Under the pieces are notes generated by a model, which had not been told where the DNA came from, did no database searches, and was given only the letters and a program-made list of their open reading frames with translations. A stretch of DNA of 64,000 nt from Cephalotus follicularis (Eukaryota > Streptophyta > Magnoliopsida > Oxalidales > Cephalotaceae): positions 64,936 through 128,935 of the forward strand of contig BDDD01001647.1 in the NCBI GenBank assembly GCA_001972305.1, given 5' to 3'. The position numbers and the translations under genes are program-made. Below are positions 22,660 to 33,430 of this stretch, piece after piece (positions within the stretch are counted from its first letter, which is position 1; the number at the start of each line of letters is the position of its first letter).

Positions 22660-23735
22660 TGTAACTTTTGAAACAGTGGATATCCTGTCATGGTTTTCAG
22701 TGGAATCATTGATGCGATGTGTAAGCAAATCATGGAATGCGCCTATGAAGAACCCAAAATTCATTGCCAAACAGCACACCAATCAGATTCAGTCATCTTC
22801 CATTAGCACGGAGGCAACATTTGCATTCTTTTTATGAATTACATCAACAGAAATTCTTCTGAGACAGAATTGTCTTCTCCTTGTTCTCATATGATAACAA
22901 AACAGATGCTACACTTGCTGACGTCGATGTGGCTGAAAAGTTTGAATTTACCCTATGGATCTTCTGATATCAACGGCCATTGTAATGGCACAGTTGGTTT
23001 GTCTGTTGAAAGCATGGATAGTTCCGATGTCATTTTAGTCAATCCATCAATCAGAGAATTCAGTTTTCTTCCTAAATCATGCATATCCCCTCCTCCTCTC
23101 AGCCCCTCTCACATTAATGAGGTAGAGGGCTATCTTTGCATAAAAAGCATGGGATTTGGTTATGACCACAAAATTGATGATTACTAGGTGGTTTGTGAGT
23201 TACGTGAACAGGGTTGGCTGTGACCCTTTTGTTAGAGTTGAGGTATACACCTTGAAAACAGTTTCTTGGAAAGAAATAAACACCAATATCATGGAAAGTA
23301 ATATCAATGCATGGACTTGTCTTTTCGCGAGACACTTCAATGGATTCTTTTGTTGGTGGGCAATTGATATTGAAAAGGGTGAGATTGAGGCAATCCTTGC
23401 CTTTTCACTTTAGTGATGAGGTCTTTCAAATGATACCACTGCCAGATTCGTCCTCTATGTTGGATGAATCTACCCGGACTCTTTCAGTATTAGGTGAATC
23501 ACTTGTACTCTTAGACTATCCTGGTTTCGGGGTCAAAGATTTTGTTCATGTTTGGGCCATGGATGAATTTGGTATTGATGGTACTTGGTCCAAAATTTTA
23601 ACCATCAGACCTCTCGAAAGAATTGAAAGCCCTTTAGTATTTTGGAAGAAAGATGAGCTACTAATGAGAGATAGTACGGGCAGCTGGCTTCAGACAACCT
23701 TGGCACCAAATAAATCGACAATCTTTTTCCCTTAA
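22660..23735 (+). pseudogene. F-box protein with FBA (CPR30/SLF-like) domain, pseudogene
   Basis: The F-box C-terminal half reads DILSWFSVESLMRCVSKSWN from about 22679. The F-box-associated domain follows: HCNGTVGLS, VILVNPSIREF, a GFGYD motif, VRVEVYTLKTVSW, then VFQMIPLP and TWSKILTI. It is disabled by TGA at 22835-22837, a frame change near there, TAG at 23185-23187 within D-Y-x-V-V, and a frame shift near 23395. Intact relatives are about 360-420 residues and act as substrate adaptors of SCF ubiquitin ligases (established). The subfamily (S-locus-like or CPR30-like) cannot be fixed. The N-terminal start is missing or lost next to the Copia remnant. Confidence 0.85.
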
Positions 23736-24800
23736 ATGAAATATCAACAGAATGCTCAGCTGAAATTAATGTGGGCAGCCTACTTTCAGTCAAAGGTGGA
23801 TATAAGCTTTGCCAAGTGTGAGCCATTTTCTATTTCCAATTGATTTTATAATGCATAAATCGTTATGTTTGCATGTTGTTAGTTTGGATAATTGTAGGAA
23901 ATCTTGGACGACTAAATCATTTTTTAATAAGATCCTGTTCATAGATGATATGTTCTCAGTCGTTACCTCATGAATTAGTTCAGGGCAATTTGTTGCCCAG
24001 CTCCATAACCTCATGAATTTGTTCATGGAAATTTATTGCCGAGCTATATGTCTTTTCACACTTAATGGCATTGAAGATTTATCAGTTGTTGTCTATGGAC
24101 TCTACATATTTACATTTAGTGGATATTAAGAATGTACAAGGGGCTCTTTATACACTTGATGAATCAACTTCCCTGATCTGCAGTTGAATTATTATCTGTC
24201 AAAGTAGGAGTATTTGCAACTTAAGATAAGGCGTTGCCTGCTCTGCTCTAAGTTTTTCTTGATGGAACTGTGGACCTGCCATCCCTCCGAGAGGTCAAAT
24301 TTACAGAGAGTTATTTCATATAGAAACTAATCTCGTGTATTTCATTGTAGTGCTGCAACTGCCTAAACTTCAACTGTCCACTATTTTGAATATTAGAATA
24401 AGGACCTGTATATGATCAATATTTCCTAGTTACATGGTTCAGGGTATAAATGCCGGGAGAGGTTGGGCACCATGATTTTGAAAGATTCTTTCTTGGTGCG
24501 TCATGAATACTTTTTGAACTGATAAAATTTCACTTTTTTCGACTTTTTGCACTGCTGGTGAAGCTACTTTGCAAATCCTAATGACACACATATCACATAT
24601 GTAGAAACGATACTGAGATCCCTTAAATCTATTTTAAATTTTCAGCATTGTGGAATATTCTTGTGCTTAATCTGGCATTATCTGTTCAATCATAACTTTT
24701 TGTCAGCTATAACATTTTGAACCATGGTATGGCGATTGCTGTGGCTATTCTGTTATTTATTTTTCTTTATATATTGTATAGGTTAAGTCTGCAATTCCAG
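23736..24800. other. Spacer, nothing recognised
   Basis: AT-rich sequence after the F-box pseudogene. At 23940-24045 a CTCATGAATT(A/T)GTTCA..GG.AATTT.TTGCC motif occurs twice, about 55 bases apart, a local imperfect duplication. No coding frame, RNA gene or transposon end was identified. Confidence 0.5.
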
Positions 24801-24804
24801 TTCT

Positions 24805-24960
24805 TGCATGCATTATCCATCCAATTGTGAAGAGTTCCGTAGGGTCACGTGGTCCGTGACAGGAAATGTCTTGGCTCTGGCTGACGGGAGCAACAATGTA
24901 ACATTGTGGAAAGAAGCGGCGGACCGGGAGTGGCCGGTGGCGTTGATAGAAGTTAAGTAC
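24805..24960 (+). pseudogene. SEC13-like WD40 tail fragment
   Basis: A short frame reads FRRVTWSVTGNVLALADG followed by NNVTLWKEA. This matches the last WD repeat of plant SEC13, a COPII coat and nuclear pore scaffold protein of about 300 residues, where the corresponding stretch reads VSWSLTGN.LAVADG. Only about 45 codons remain. Upstream there is no earlier propeller blade, and downstream the frame runs into unrelated sequence. It is a gene fragment, probably carried here by duplication or a transposon. Without a transcript there is no reason to consider it functional. Confidence 0.7.
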
Positions 24961-25079
24961 ATTTTCTCATTTGATACCTTTGGATTCTCTATAATGACAT
25001 ATTTTAGGACCTTCTGTTCAATTTTTGTTAATGCAAAGTTGACTACCTGTGGTAAATCTTTTGAACTCGGTTGATATTT

Positions 25080-26680
25080 ATATTGCAGTAGTTATCCTTG
25101 TCATCACAAGAATGCATGATTTTTTCTTTGTAAATGTTTGTCCTGCTTTTCTTCTCCCAAAATTTCTGGTGTGGTTTCATTATTTCTGCGGATGCTTCCT
25201 GTAATGTCATCTATTAATTATTTAGACAGATCTTGTCTCTGTAATTTTATTTCCGGCATTTGTTATTTCTCCTCTTTTTACCTCTTTACATTGATCCAAT
25301 TGGGTGAGATTTTCTTGTTGTTTTGCTACCCTTCTTTGGTGTCTGCTTTACACTTGAAGGGCATTGGTTACGCAGCCTGTTTATATGCAATGATAATATT
25401 TACTATGTCACATTGCAATGCTTTGCTGGCTGCAAACAATGTTAATGAGGTTTCTTTGGTCTCAAGTGCATGTTTCTTCGATTCTTCTTGAAACATTCAA
25501 GTCATTCTTATGGGATTCGTTCAACTTTTTTTTATAGCAGTACCCACATTAGTTCCGTGCTGTCACTTGTCACCTTCTACTAGTGCAATATTATCTGTCA
25601 CAAATTCATTATATTACAGAAAGTTCACAAGTTGCATCACAGTATAATGTACGAATAATCACAAGTTAGTAAGTTATTGCATCTTATGAGTTGTCAGTTC
25701 ATTTATTTGTATGCAGTTTTGTTATCACGGGCATGAGGTAATGAAAGCAAAAACATGAAATAATAGAAAAGGGTGTTGAGTGCTGTATTTAATTGAGTAA
25801 GCAATGTTTAAGGTCTTGGGCATCTTTTATTTGACTTAGGACCAGTTTAACATTCCTAAAGTACACGGTAATCAAGAAGAGTTGAATCGGTAACTGAATC
25901 AATCGAAAGTTTGGATCAATGAATCAATGGTTTAACCGGTGAGTCAATGTATTAACTAGTTTATTAATTGTTAAATAAATAATAAATAAAAAAAATATTG
26001 ATCCGTTTGATTCGGAGTGACCCAAACCGTTCATCGGTCTGACCGATTGGGGTCAACTCAGTCGAACGATTCAATCCCGATTTGACTGCAGAACTAGTAT
26101 GATGTTTGATTCCGACCGATTCACTGATCAGTTCATCGATTCACCCATCGGACTGGCGGGTCTAATCTGAGTTTTATAACTATATTGTAATATTTTAAAA
26201 TTGTTATGAATTATGTTTTTTTTTTTTTGAGGTAATGTTGATGAAAAACGCTTCAAAATGAATTTATAAAATATCAACACTTAAATTTTTTTTATTTTAT
26301 GAAAATTGCTTTTTATACCAAGTTGGACTTTAAAATTTTAGAATGTATTGGAGTTAATTAAATTAGCTAATGGGTGAGATTGGACTTGAAACCATTCATT
26401 GTTTCACTCTATCATCATCATTTACATTGTTGATATTAACAATTCACTAATAATGATATTTGTAATACATGAGGTGGTATAATAAATACGTAATAAAATA
26501 TAAAAATTTGATACAATAATTATTTTTTTATTAATTAAATGATATATCATCGTCTGATATATCATTTTTCGTCCAGTGACACCGTCTCAAAAATTTTATA
26601 TACCTTTGAAGCAATACTTGAGAGATTTCAAAAAAGAACCCAGTCCATGCATCACGGTGAAAGGCAGGTGCTAGGGGTGC
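25080..26680. other. Spacer; repeat-like ACCGATTC stretch at about 25840-26175
   Basis: No gene was recognised. Between about 25840 and 26175 the sequence is dense in (A)ACCGRTTGAR/TTCACCGATT-type motifs around an AT-rich core, the composition of a common plant non-autonomous repeat. Its ends and target duplication could not be fixed. The rest is AT-rich. Confidence 0.4.
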
Positions 26681-26684
26681 CATC

Positions 26685-26853
26685 CACGTGACTTCCTTAC
26701 ACGTGGTACCATGTTAGTTTGGTGTATGCATGCTAAAACAACGCACGTGTATGAGCCACGTGGAATTTGACCGAACCGGTTGGCTCTTTAAACAAAACCA
26801 AAAACGTAATGACCTCACATGATTGCTGACAACAGTTCCACCTTTGGCACGTG
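26685..26853. promoter_or_regulatory. Cluster of five CACGTG G-boxes
   Basis: CACGTG lies at 26685-26690, 26700-26705, 26744-26749, 26757-26762 and 26848-26853. A given 6-mer is expected about once in 4 kb, so five in 169 bp is far from chance. G-boxes bind bZIP (ABA/ABF) and bHLH (PIF, MYC) factors. Pairs of ACGT cores drive ABA or light responses in plants (established). The flanks vary (CCACGTGAC, ACACGTGGT, CCACGTGGA, GCACGTGCA). The cluster lies 140 bp upstream of the broken small gene at 26995. Confidence 0.8.
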
Positions 26854-26994
26854 CAAGTTGGACCTAACCTTAGTACTAACTACTAACCCATCTCGAAACT
26901 TACTATACTAGTGAAAACAAAAGTAAAATACAAAATTGAAATTGCAAATATTTTGATATTGCAGTAGAGCAAAATTGAAAGTGCAAATATATTG

Positions 26995-27310
26995 ATGGAG
27001 TCATGGGTCCCGTTACAACAATCCTTCAATGCCACCGCATCATCATCAACATCCTCCTTCCTCTCATTACTTAGGAAGCTCCTTATCCCACTGCCACCAC
27101 AAAAGGGTGACAAACAATGGGAAACCCAAAATCTGTAACTCTTTGGGTCAAGAGAGCCGCACGCAACCTGCTTGATGTATTGTCTGTGTCAAATTATGAT
27201 TGGATTTATGGGTTGAATATGGATTCTGGTGAGGAGATAATCGAGATGAGGAGTTTGAGTCAGTGCTAGCCTGGCTTGAATCTGAAATTGTAATACACTC
27301 TACATAGCGA
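26995..27310 (+). pseudogene. Remnant of a plant-specific gene of unknown function
   Basis: A frame from ATG 26995 reads MESWVPLQQSFNATAS and then FLSLLRKL before a stop at 27136. Another frame (from about 27140) reads LWVKRAARNLLDVLS and NYDWIYGLN. After a further one-base shift near 27250 a third reads DEEFESVLAWLESE. From memory these three pieces occur in this order in an uncharacterised plant protein family, with longer sequence between the first two. The locus would thus be an internally deleted and frame-shifted copy. The recollection is not firm and no function is claimed. Confidence 0.5.
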
Positions 27311-27389
27311 AAGTAGTAGAGCCAGGCTTTACAACTTACGCACCAACGGCACCCGCAAATTGGGAATGGGTATGGAGAGACCTGGCTCA

Positions 27390-28124
27390 GGGCTATTTGT
27401 TTACATTAAGTGTTAAGTACTGAATACTGAACAAATATCTAAATATTTCTGAATAGTTAAGAGACAGTATCTGAATGCTGAATACTGAATGGTTAAGATC
27501 GTTTGATAATTGAATTATTTGAAAGATCTGAATATGCTAAATTTCTCTTTTTAACATTCTAAACTGTTACGAATAAACTATTTGGTAAAAATCAAATCAA
27601 TCACAATTTCTTTACTGCATCAACATGCAAATAATCTCAATTATATATTGAATTAATATTTTTGATATAATAATATAATTTTATATCTATGTTGAGATTT
27701 TTTTTTCTTATTTTTTTGTTCATATTTTGATAGTCAAATTGATAGAAAATTCCATTAAATAATAAACATAACCATATGTACAACAAATACAAGATTTTAA
27801 AAAATATTATAAGATGTCTTGTAGATTGTTAGAGAGATGAAAAAAATAAATGAAGAAAAAAAAATCGTTGATACTGTAAGATATAGAAGAAGAGAAATAT
27901 AAAAGAGGATAAAATTGAATTTTTAAAAATAAATGAGGATAATTTTGTCCAAAAATTCTATTAAGATGTTGTTTAATAGAATAAGAGGAAGAATGAAGTC
28001 TTAACCAATAAGTAGTATTAAGATATATTAAGACTTAATTTTAATGAGTAAACAAACGCTCTTATTGGGTCAAAATCTGGTCCATCCAGATTAAGATGTC
28101 CAATAAGAACAAACAAATAGTCCC
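27390..28124. mobile_element. MITE-like element with GGGCTATTTGTTT ends (about 735 bp)
   Basis: The left end is GGGCTATTTGTTTAC, and the right end read inward is GGGACTATTTGTTTGTTC, matching with one gap. The flanking triplets are TCA and TTA, so the target duplication is imperfect. The interior has CTGAATACTGAA repeats at the left and an AT-rich middle, with no coding. A Tourist-like or hAT-like non-autonomous DNA element is likely. It abuts the gene remnant at 26995-27310. Confidence 0.6.
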
Positions 28125-28127
28125 TTA

Positions 28128-30384
28128 GAGGGCTTCTGTTTGGGGGTTGGGTAGCATGCGATGGATGGACGTCATATGAGACAGTTGGTTATCTTTAGCC
28201 CCTAAAATATTTAGGTTTTTATCGATTGTACTATCTAATATAAGGTAAAATGTTTAGTATATCGTCTTGCAAGTGAGTTATATCTTAGTTAGTTTGAGTT
28301 GTGTGTGACAGTTTATCCGTTTCTATTCTATATTAACTAGTTCAATTAGATATTTAATGAAATTTAATTTTTTATAAATAAAAATTGATGTTATATTTAT
28401 TATATAAATTTTTAAGTTAAATAAAATATTTTTCAATATTTCATGAAATAAGTTTTTTTTTTAAATATATGAGAAAGTGATTTGTTCTTCAAAATTATTG
28501 TATATAGATAAAATCATTAAAGATATTTAAAAAATATTAAAATTTAGAATACATGATTTAAATAGATAAATATTACATCCAAATATTTGATTTAAAAATA
28601 TTGTCTTCTATGTTAAACATATTTACTTTAACTAAAGATTAAGTGAAATATTAAATAGTATGAATCATTTCTTCTTCTTTTTTTAATTTTGCACTCAAAA
28701 GAATTAATATCAAATTTTAAAGTATCATAAAAGAATATTTTCAATCTCTTGCCTAAATCAAAATAGTAACATAGATATAATAAAAAAAAAGTGATTTTAT
28801 CAAAACAAAAATATCCTTATTCATTATTTTGATGATGTAATAAGGTTTTTGTCATTCAAAATTGAAGTAATGGATAGAGAAATTTTTGATTTGGTAAAAT
28901 CAATTTCTTAAAAGAATGTAAAAAAAGACGAAAAGTCAAAAAAAAAAAAAAAACAACCAGAGAGTAAACAAGCCTTATCCATAAACCAAGGATACTAACA
29001 ACTTAACATTAACATGGGGATTAGTGTCCAAAAGACTCGGAAATTATATATGCTGAATGAGTTAATTCCACATATTTAGCATTTGTTTAGATTGGGATCC
29101 TCCATATAGAATTTTGAAAACATTTGGCTTGTCTCTGGTTCCTAATTAATCGGGAATTTGTACAATAATACATATGTAATAGAAATATCACACAAAATCT
29201 AACTTATTTTATTATCAAATACTTTTTAATAATAATAAATAAGTAAACTTTTAGATTTTAAATTAGATACCTTCGCATACTAAGTATATTGCTAGGGAAT
29301 ATACACTCTAGATATATAATGTCTTAGTTTAGGAATATTGTTGTGTGATTATCGTGAATCAACTGAATTTTTAATACAATAGATCCTCTGTTAAGTGTCG
29401 TACAACAAATACTGCACGACGCGTAGTATTATTGGATAAAAAAAATTACTTTTTTTTAAATAATTTTGATTACATGGTACTGTATGTTATGTAATAGAGG
29501 ATATCATTTATTTATTTATTTTTGGTAAATTGGGGATTTAATATACTGTAAATAGAATATGTAAATTTGGTACAGTACCAATCCTTGATGAAGAGTTACA
29601 ATATATTTGAGATGAATGACACGTGTACAAATAAATTTGTGTGTTTTACCACTATAATATTATTTAATTCACAAAGCTTGTAAAAGAAAATTTAAATAAA
29701 ATGACGATTATACTGTAATTTGTATATAATAATTAATTAGGTGGCCTGGTGTTTGTTGTTCAGGACTTTTTCCACAGCATTAAAAAGTTAATAGTAATTT
29801 TTTTTTTTATTTACATTAGCCATTTACCATTTGTAAGAACCAAGTGGGTTAGATTAGAGGTGAAAATTTTCCATTAATTAAAACCGTGTTTTGATTTAGT
29901 TTAGCTGTAACCATCGTGCAAAAACGTGGGTAGTGAATATAATATCAAAATACGATAAAAAGTAGATAAGATTGAGTTAAATTATTTAGAAATCAAAGGA
30001 AGAAAAAAAATAAAATAAGAGGTGAAGCACAATTTCCAATATAGAATTGTTAACTGCAGAGTAATCCGGCTGTAAACTTGGACACTAATGAAGGAATCAG
30101 AGTCACAGCATCAAACCCTGCTAAAGATCGATTCTTCAGGGGGGGTTGAATTTTGAACAGATTACTTGTTTTTTCTATTGATTGCCAAGTAATATTGAGG
30201 AAAGCATTAGGATATGTTGATGTCCTGGCTGTTCTCCTTTTAAGTGACAGCTTGCTGTCAAATATTTGTTATTAGTCAGTTTACTTACTGTGACAATAAA
30301 TAAGAACTAAAAAAAAGGACCTACAATAAATGACTCAATATAAGTCATTTAACTCATTGTGTCAATTTGTGATACCTTTTTTAT
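28128..30384. other. Spacer, AT-rich, nothing recognised
   Basis: About 2.3 kb with no coding frame, RNA gene or clear repeat boundary. A (CAATTTTTAAATT)-type short arm near 28360-28420 vaguely resembles the foldback family found elsewhere. Confidence 0.5.
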
Positions 30385-30820
30385 TTAGGTTCCGTTTGTT
30401 TGGAGTAAAATATATTCTTAAAGAAAATATTTTTTAAAAAAATATTTTATTTTTCTGTATTTGATATATAATATAGAAAATATTTTTTATTGTTTGGAAC
30501 ACAATCTGAAAAATATTTTTTTTATTAATAAAATCATTTTTTATCCATTAACATATTTATACTAAAAGATAGAGATAGAGAGAAAAAGAGAGAAAAAAGA
30601 AAGACAAATAAATAGATAGAGAGACAAAGAGAGAGTTAGAGAGAGAACCTTATTTAAATGAGGAGAGAGAACGATTTGTTAAGTGAGGGAAAATATTTTC
30701 CCTTTTTCTGAGGGGGAAATATTTTCCGACTGTAAAATATTTTCCGTTGAATTATTTTCTAAATGTTATCAAACACAAAAAAATTAAGAAAATATTTTTC
30801 TCAAAACAAACGGAACGTTA
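30385..30820. mobile_element. Tourist-like MITE (430 bp), TTA target duplication
   Basis: TTA lies at 30385-30387 and 30818-30820. The element 30388-30817 starts GGTTCCGTTTGTTTGGAG, and its other end read inward is CGTTCCGTTTGTTTTGAG, a good terminal inverted repeat followed by AAAATATTTT-rich arms. A TTA duplication with a GG..(T)GTTTG end is the signature of PIF/Harbinger (Tourist) MITEs. The middle has a GAGA-rich tract (about 30565-30645). It lies 640 bp upstream of the GATA gene. Confidence 0.82.
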
Positions 30821-31231
30821 GTCTCATAATTCTTCACAAATTAAGAAAATACTTCATAAATCATTAACTCTACAGTGATGTTGATATTTTCATTGAATAC
30901 TTATCTTACACCAAATATTGAAATAGTATCCATCAAATCAAATTATCTACTAAAATCAAGCTTGTGCATCTTATCAATTAGATCAATTTTTTGATTTATT
31001 TGGTGTGAAAAAATGAGAAAAAAAATTTAACTTAAAAGATATATGAGATGATGTGACACATTTTAAGTGATTCAAATCATTTGAGAAGATACATTCTAAA
31101 ATTTATTCGAGATATATAGCATTGTTAAAAGAAATGTAATTTGAAATATTAGTAACGCATAATTAAGTTACCAAAAACAGAGTAAATTTTATTTTCATTA
31201 AACTTTCCAAAACTTGCAAGTCACTACCCAT

Positions 31232-31451
31232 TATAAATTCATATCCTCTCTGCATTCCAAAAGATGCTCCAATTTTCTCTTATTTTCAATTTAGCCCCTC
31301 CCTTACTCCTCAAAACCCACCCACTCTCTCTCTCTCAAAAAACACACACCTCTCTCGCTCTCTCTCATTTTTCTACACTGTAAGTGATAATAATCTCTCT
31401 GTGGTTTCAACCTCTCCTTAAATTGTTAACAAAAGAAGTGCTATATTATCA
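31232..31451 (+). promoter_or_regulatory. GATA gene core promoter and leader
   Basis: A TATAAA at 31232-31237 lies about 215 bp before the start codon. The stretch between is pyrimidine-rich, with CTCTCTC runs at about 31325-31372, as often seen in plant 5' leaders. The transcription start is inferred near 31260-31280. Confidence 0.5.
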
Positions 31452-33430
31452 ATGGAGGCACCGGAGTTCTTCATGGGCGGATATTTTGGAGCGGGAGCCG
31501 GAATATCGGACCAAAAAACAGGGGAGAATTTCGCGGTTGACGATCTTCTAGATTTCTCTAACGATGATGCGATAATGAACGATGGTTTCTTCGATAATGA
31601 GACAAAAAATTCCGGTGATTCCTCAACTGTCACTTGCAATTCCTCAGTTTCCGGTGTCCACGAGAACCATTTCACCAATCATGTCGGTTGCCGGAGTTTC
31701 GCCGATTCTTCTCAGTTCTCCAGCGAGCTCTGCGTTCCGGTAACATATTTTAATTTGTATTTTTGTTAGCGCTTAATGGTAACATTTTGGTTTTAAATTT
31801 ATTTTAAAAAAAATTGTTAAACTTTCATTATTCATAGAGGAGGTGGGCCCAGTCCTTCTTCTAGAATCTCTCCCACACTCGAGTATACAAACAATTTATT
31901 TAGTGTATATTTTAAATGTAATTTCATCAAATTAATTTTTCGTCAACAAAAAATTTAAAAAAAAAATCGAATTTTTGGTTAACGAAAATTTGTTTTCCAC
32001 TGTATTTGTGTAATCCTATAACATTATTTTTTGTTAGAGTATTATTATTGATTGTAAATTTTTCAGATTCTGTTAAAAGTAAATAAACAGTATGAATTTT
32101 ACGCGTTTTATGAAAAAACAACTACTTTTATGAAAAACCAACTACCATTCTTCTATAAATAATATATAGGATTTATGATAATTTCGTCTTTTCACCTACT
32201 AGAATTGCCATTTCTTAGCTGCATATCATATATAATTTTAATATTATTATGTGAAATTGTTTTGTCCTCGTTGCTTCAAATTTAAACATTTATAGTAATA
32301 ATTACATTGTTAACTGAATTATAGCACAAGTTTACTTTACAACTCCACGCTTTTTTAGTTGTTTGTTTTTTTTTTTTTTGATTTAACTTTGGGTATTTGT
32401 CAGTTTTATTTAATTGATTGATTATTAAACTGAATCTATCCAAAACAAATCAAAAATCAAAAATCAACAAATATTTGATCATCTAAATTTTAAGAAAATC
32501 TTTTAAGATTAATTTAAAATGCATAAAGTTATTCAAATCGATAAATTTAATCAATTATCTTAATAAAATAAATAATATTATTAACAGTAATTGATATAAT
32601 ATCATAAATACATCACTAAAATATCGTAATTATTTTATTAAAAATTAAAATATTATTAATTAAATGTAGCATTATTCCAACAAAATCTTGTTTTTTTTAA
32701 CAGTATACGTGTAATTAATTAATAGTAGAAATCTGACCAATTATTTGTTTTTTTATTTTTTATGGATGGGCTTTTACAGTATGATGACGTGGCTGAGCTT
32801 GAATGGCTTTCAAATTTTGTGGAGGACTCATTCTCAAACAACCAAAACCTGCATACCAACTTTCACATATTAACCGGATCCAAACCACCCACACCGGAAT
32901 CCTCCTCATCGTCAACACAACTCGAACATGTGAACCGAATCCCAAACAACCCCATTTTCGACCGCGAAACCCCACTCCCGGTCAAGGCCCGATCCAAGCG
33001 TTCACGTGCCGCTCCTTGCGACTGGTCCACGCGCCTCCTCCATGTCACCCCCACCAAAACGGCAACCCCTAAGAAACGTGACCACCCGAACTCTGATTCT
33101 TCAGGTCGGAAATGCCTGCATTGCGCTTCGGAGAAAACCCCGCAATGGCGAACGGGGCCCATGGGTCCAAAAACTTTGTGCAACGCATGTGGAGTCCGAT
33201 ACAAGTCGGGCCGGTTAGTACCCGAATATAGACCCGCAGCGAGTCCAACTTTTGTAACCACAAAGCACTCTAATTCGCATAGGAAGGTATTGGAGCTTAG
33301 GAGGCAGAGAGAATTGCAAAGAGCACATCAACAGTTTCTTAGTCAAAGTTCGATTTTTGGCCTATCCAACGGAGGTGATGAGTTCTTGGTTCAACATCGT
33401 AGTGGGGCCGATTTTGGGCATATGATCTAG
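31452..33430 (+). CDS. GATA zinc-finger transcription factor (subfamily I type), 312 aa
   Basis: Two exons: 31452-31739 (96 codons, donor G|GTAACA) and 32780-33430 (acceptor TTTTACAG|TAT). Both are phase 0 and give 312 residues. The N-terminal half is acidic and Ser-rich, with a conserved AELEWLS patch at about residues 101-107. A basic nuclear signal KARSKRSR is at about 165-172. A single type IV GATA finger C-x2-C-x18-C-x2-C uses Cys 208, 211, 230 and 233, with the plant TPQWRTGP loop, followed by [13 protein letters not shown]. This layout is that of plant subfamily I (GATA5/8/12-like) factors, which bind WGATAR in light, growth and nitrogen-responsive promoters (family knowledge). The 1.04-kb intron at the usual place supports the model. 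No defects were seen. The exact orthologue is not assigned. Confidence 0.95.
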
